Source: Prorocentrum cordatum (taxonomy: Eukaryota > Sar > Dinophyceae > Prorocentrales > Prorocentraceae). From it: a stretch of 32,017 nucleotides of DNA. Below, piece by piece: positions 30,608 through 32,017 of the stretch (the first letter of the stretch is position 1; each line of letters starts with the position of its first letter). The DNA is taken from positions 15,001 to 47,017 of the forward strand of contig CAUYUJ010007407.1 in the NCBI GenBank assembly GCA_963575745.1, read 5' to 3'. The notes beneath the pieces were generated by a model, which saw only the letters and a program-made list of their open reading frames with translations, did no database searches and had not been told where the DNA came from. The position numbers and the translations under genes were made by a program.

Positions 30608-30778
30608 TCGGGCCTGTCCCCCTACAGGGGGATCTTCGACGAAAAATGAAACATACCCACAAAATAGTCCAAAAATAGTCCGGGGATTATTTTTGGAGTA
30701 TTATCGTACCTTTTTGCTGCATTTTGGGGATATGTTTTATTTTTCGTCGAAAATCCCTCTGTAGGGGGACACGCCCGA
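30608..30778. mobile_element. MITE-like palindromic element, copy 4
   Basis: 171 bp. Left: TCGGGCCTGTCCCCCTACAG, then TTCGACGAAAAA. Right: TTTTTCGTCGAAAATCCCTC, TGTAGGGGGAC and CGCCCGA. Closest to copy 3. Confidence 0.85.
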
Positions 30779-30902
30779 CATAACATTCGACGTCAGAGAC
30801 CGACGACGTCAGGCGATCGCAAGCACGGATCAAGTGGGCGTGGATTAGCGATAGGTCCCGTTTCCGTGGGAACTCGCGGGTTTCAGCCGCCGAGCGAAGC
30901 TC

Positions 30903-31096
30903 GGGGGCGGAAAAGAGGGGGGTGATGACTGGTGGGGGGGGATATCATGGCGTGGGCCATGATATTTCCCCAGATTTCATGGCGCCTCTTCTTACTACAC
31001 TACGTCCCTGGCCCCCCCGCTGGGCCGCGCACATGCCGCCGGCCATGATTTGCACCCCCCCCTCTTGGACACCCCCCTCTTGGCCGCCCCCGAGAG
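30903..31096 (+). repeat. Repeat D, copy 2
   Basis: GGGGGCGGAAAAGAGGGGGG, TGATGACT, then GATATCATGGCGTGGGCCAT, GGGCCGCGCACATGCCGCCG, CCATGATTTGCACCCC and CTTGGCCGCCCCCGAGAGG. Contiguous, without the 245-bp interruption of copy 1. Confidence 0.8.
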
Positions 31097-31132
31097 GCGG
31101 CGCCGGCCGCATTTTGGCGAGGGCACCTCCCC

Positions 31133-31174
31133 CGATCCATGGATTTGGCGACTGCGCGCCAAATCCATGGATCG
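31133..31174. repeat. Perfect 18-bp hairpin, 6-nt loop
   Basis: CGATCCATGGATTTGGCG at 31133-31150 and its exact reverse complement at 31157-31174, loop ACTGCG. There is no T tract after it and no gene beside it, so a terminator role is not supported. Confidence 0.95.
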
Positions 31175-31222
31175 TTACTCCATGTTTGCGCGCCCCCGAC
31201 AGAAGCATTGGAAGTCCCCCCG

Positions 31223-31279
31223 GCCTTCTGAGAAGTTTTCTGAGCCTTCCCCGGAGACACTGAAAACTTCTCAGAAGGC
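31223..31279. repeat. Perfect 18-bp inverted repeat, 21-nt loop
   Basis: GCCTTCTGAGAAGTTTTC at 31223-31240 and its exact reverse complement at 31262-31279. Partial copies of the arm (CTTCAGAGAAGTCC and GCCTTCTGAGGAGACC) follow at about 31286-31320. Confidence 0.95.
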
Positions 31280-31320
31280 GCGAGGGCTTCAGAGAAGTCC
31301 CGCCGCCTTCTGAGGAGACC

Positions 31321-31964
31321 TTCTCCTTCTCATTTCCCCCCCTCGATCGTCGCCGAGGCAGAGTCTGGGTGGACGTGGGCACTAGTGGGCACTTCCACGA
31401 CAGGATTTCCTCCCCCTACCCTCCCTTCAGTCTTAGCTATCTATTTGTCTCGCATTCACGATGCATGTCTGAACTTTCCAGGATGCCGTGGCCTCCCCCA
31501 CCTCGTCTCAACTGGGCCTGGACGACTGTCCGCAGAGGTGGCTCGTCGTCGTCATGGGCTAGTGGGCGCCATGCGTTTCCTCCATGCTCGGGGGCCGGGT
31601 GCTGAGAACGCTGCCTCCAGGGGGGGGCAGCCTGAGAGCCCCGCTTGCCTGTCGAAGCCTGCGACTTCTGCGCGCAAGTGTGGGGGAGGGAAGGGGGCCT
31701 GGGATGAAGAGAGGAAAAGCCACCCGGACCAGATACAATTGGTGCTTGCTAAACGACCCTTGGGCGTTCACGAGGCCGCCCTGCCCTGTTCCATTTCTTC
31801 TCTGGGCGCGTCTACTACACGACTTCGCGCGCCGGGCTGGTCATTATGGGTGGATTATTTGACCTCTATAAAGGGAGGGGGGGCTCGAAGCCGTCGCGCG
31901 GCCCCTCGCCGTCGAGGGACAGGCAGCGGCGGCCAGGCGTCGGCAGCAAAGGCCTTGCGGGCAG
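31321..31964. other. No gene recognised
   Basis: Short open frames without domains. A TATAAA at 31867-31872 has no supported gene after it in the window. Confidence 0.45.
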
Positions 31965-31967
31965 GAG

Positions 31968-32017
31968 GGGGAAGGAGGAGGAGGAGGAGGAGGAGGAGGA
32001 GGAGGAGGAGGAGGAGG
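31968..32017. repeat. GGA trinucleotide tract at window end
   Basis: GGA/GAG triplets run off the edge of the window. Confidence 0.95.

Noticed and set aside
31867-31872. TATAAA as a promoter
   Set aside because: Dinoflagellate promoters generally lack TATA boxes, and no supported gene follows in the window.

Overview
The window looks like nuclear DNA of a dinoflagellate. The strongest evidence is two relict copies of the dinoflagellate trans-spliced leader (DinoSL; 7807-7838 and 13859-13880), each at the 5' end of an mRNA-derived insertion. Supporting signs are a degenerate LINE, an intronless hydrolase gene, very low gene density and a dense mix of satellites, microsatellites and GC-rich low-complexity DNA. 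I cannot name the species.

Layout. 1-2040: no gene; an imperfect foldback at 58-203 and simple repeats. 2040-6080: a head-to-tail array of a roughly 0.7-0.95 kb repeat, here called element A. Each unit begins with a GTT-rich trinucleotide tract, contains 40-bp sub-repeats, a CT-rich tract and a conserved tail. 6155-7803: about 15 copies of an 89-bp minisatellite, interrupted by an element A head. 7804-12006: a dead non-LTR retrotransposon inserted inside one 89-bp unit, flanked by ACCGA on both sides, with a tandem SL relic at its 5' end. 12007-13480: the rest of the interrupted 89-bp array and more element A. 13576-15219: a G-rich 10-bp minisatellite, then the one convincing gene, an alpha/beta hydrolase with an intact catalytic triad. 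16085-16870: element A on the minus strand. 17071-17590: a 66-bp tandem repeat. 17635-23930: TA tracts, polypurine and polypyrimidine tracts, three palindromic MITE-like elements, and a GC-rich stretch with no credible gene. 23997-29298: four copies of a second repeat (element B), long and short forms alternating, with one element A between the third and fourth. 29300-32017: low-complexity DNA, a fourth MITE-like copy, a second copy of repeat D, and two perfect 18-bp inverted repeats.

The only probably functional protein gene is the hydrolase at 13969-15219. Its SL relic and lack of introns suggest a mature trans-spliced mRNA was reverse-transcribed and inserted. The LINE has the same kind of SL relic, so it also appears to have moved as a trans-spliced transcript. 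Elements A and B share one junction module, (GTT)n followed by AATAATTATTGTTG, C-rich sequence and GGTGC, but have different bodies. This suggests one modular repeat superfamily. Most other open frames are by-products of low-stop repeats.
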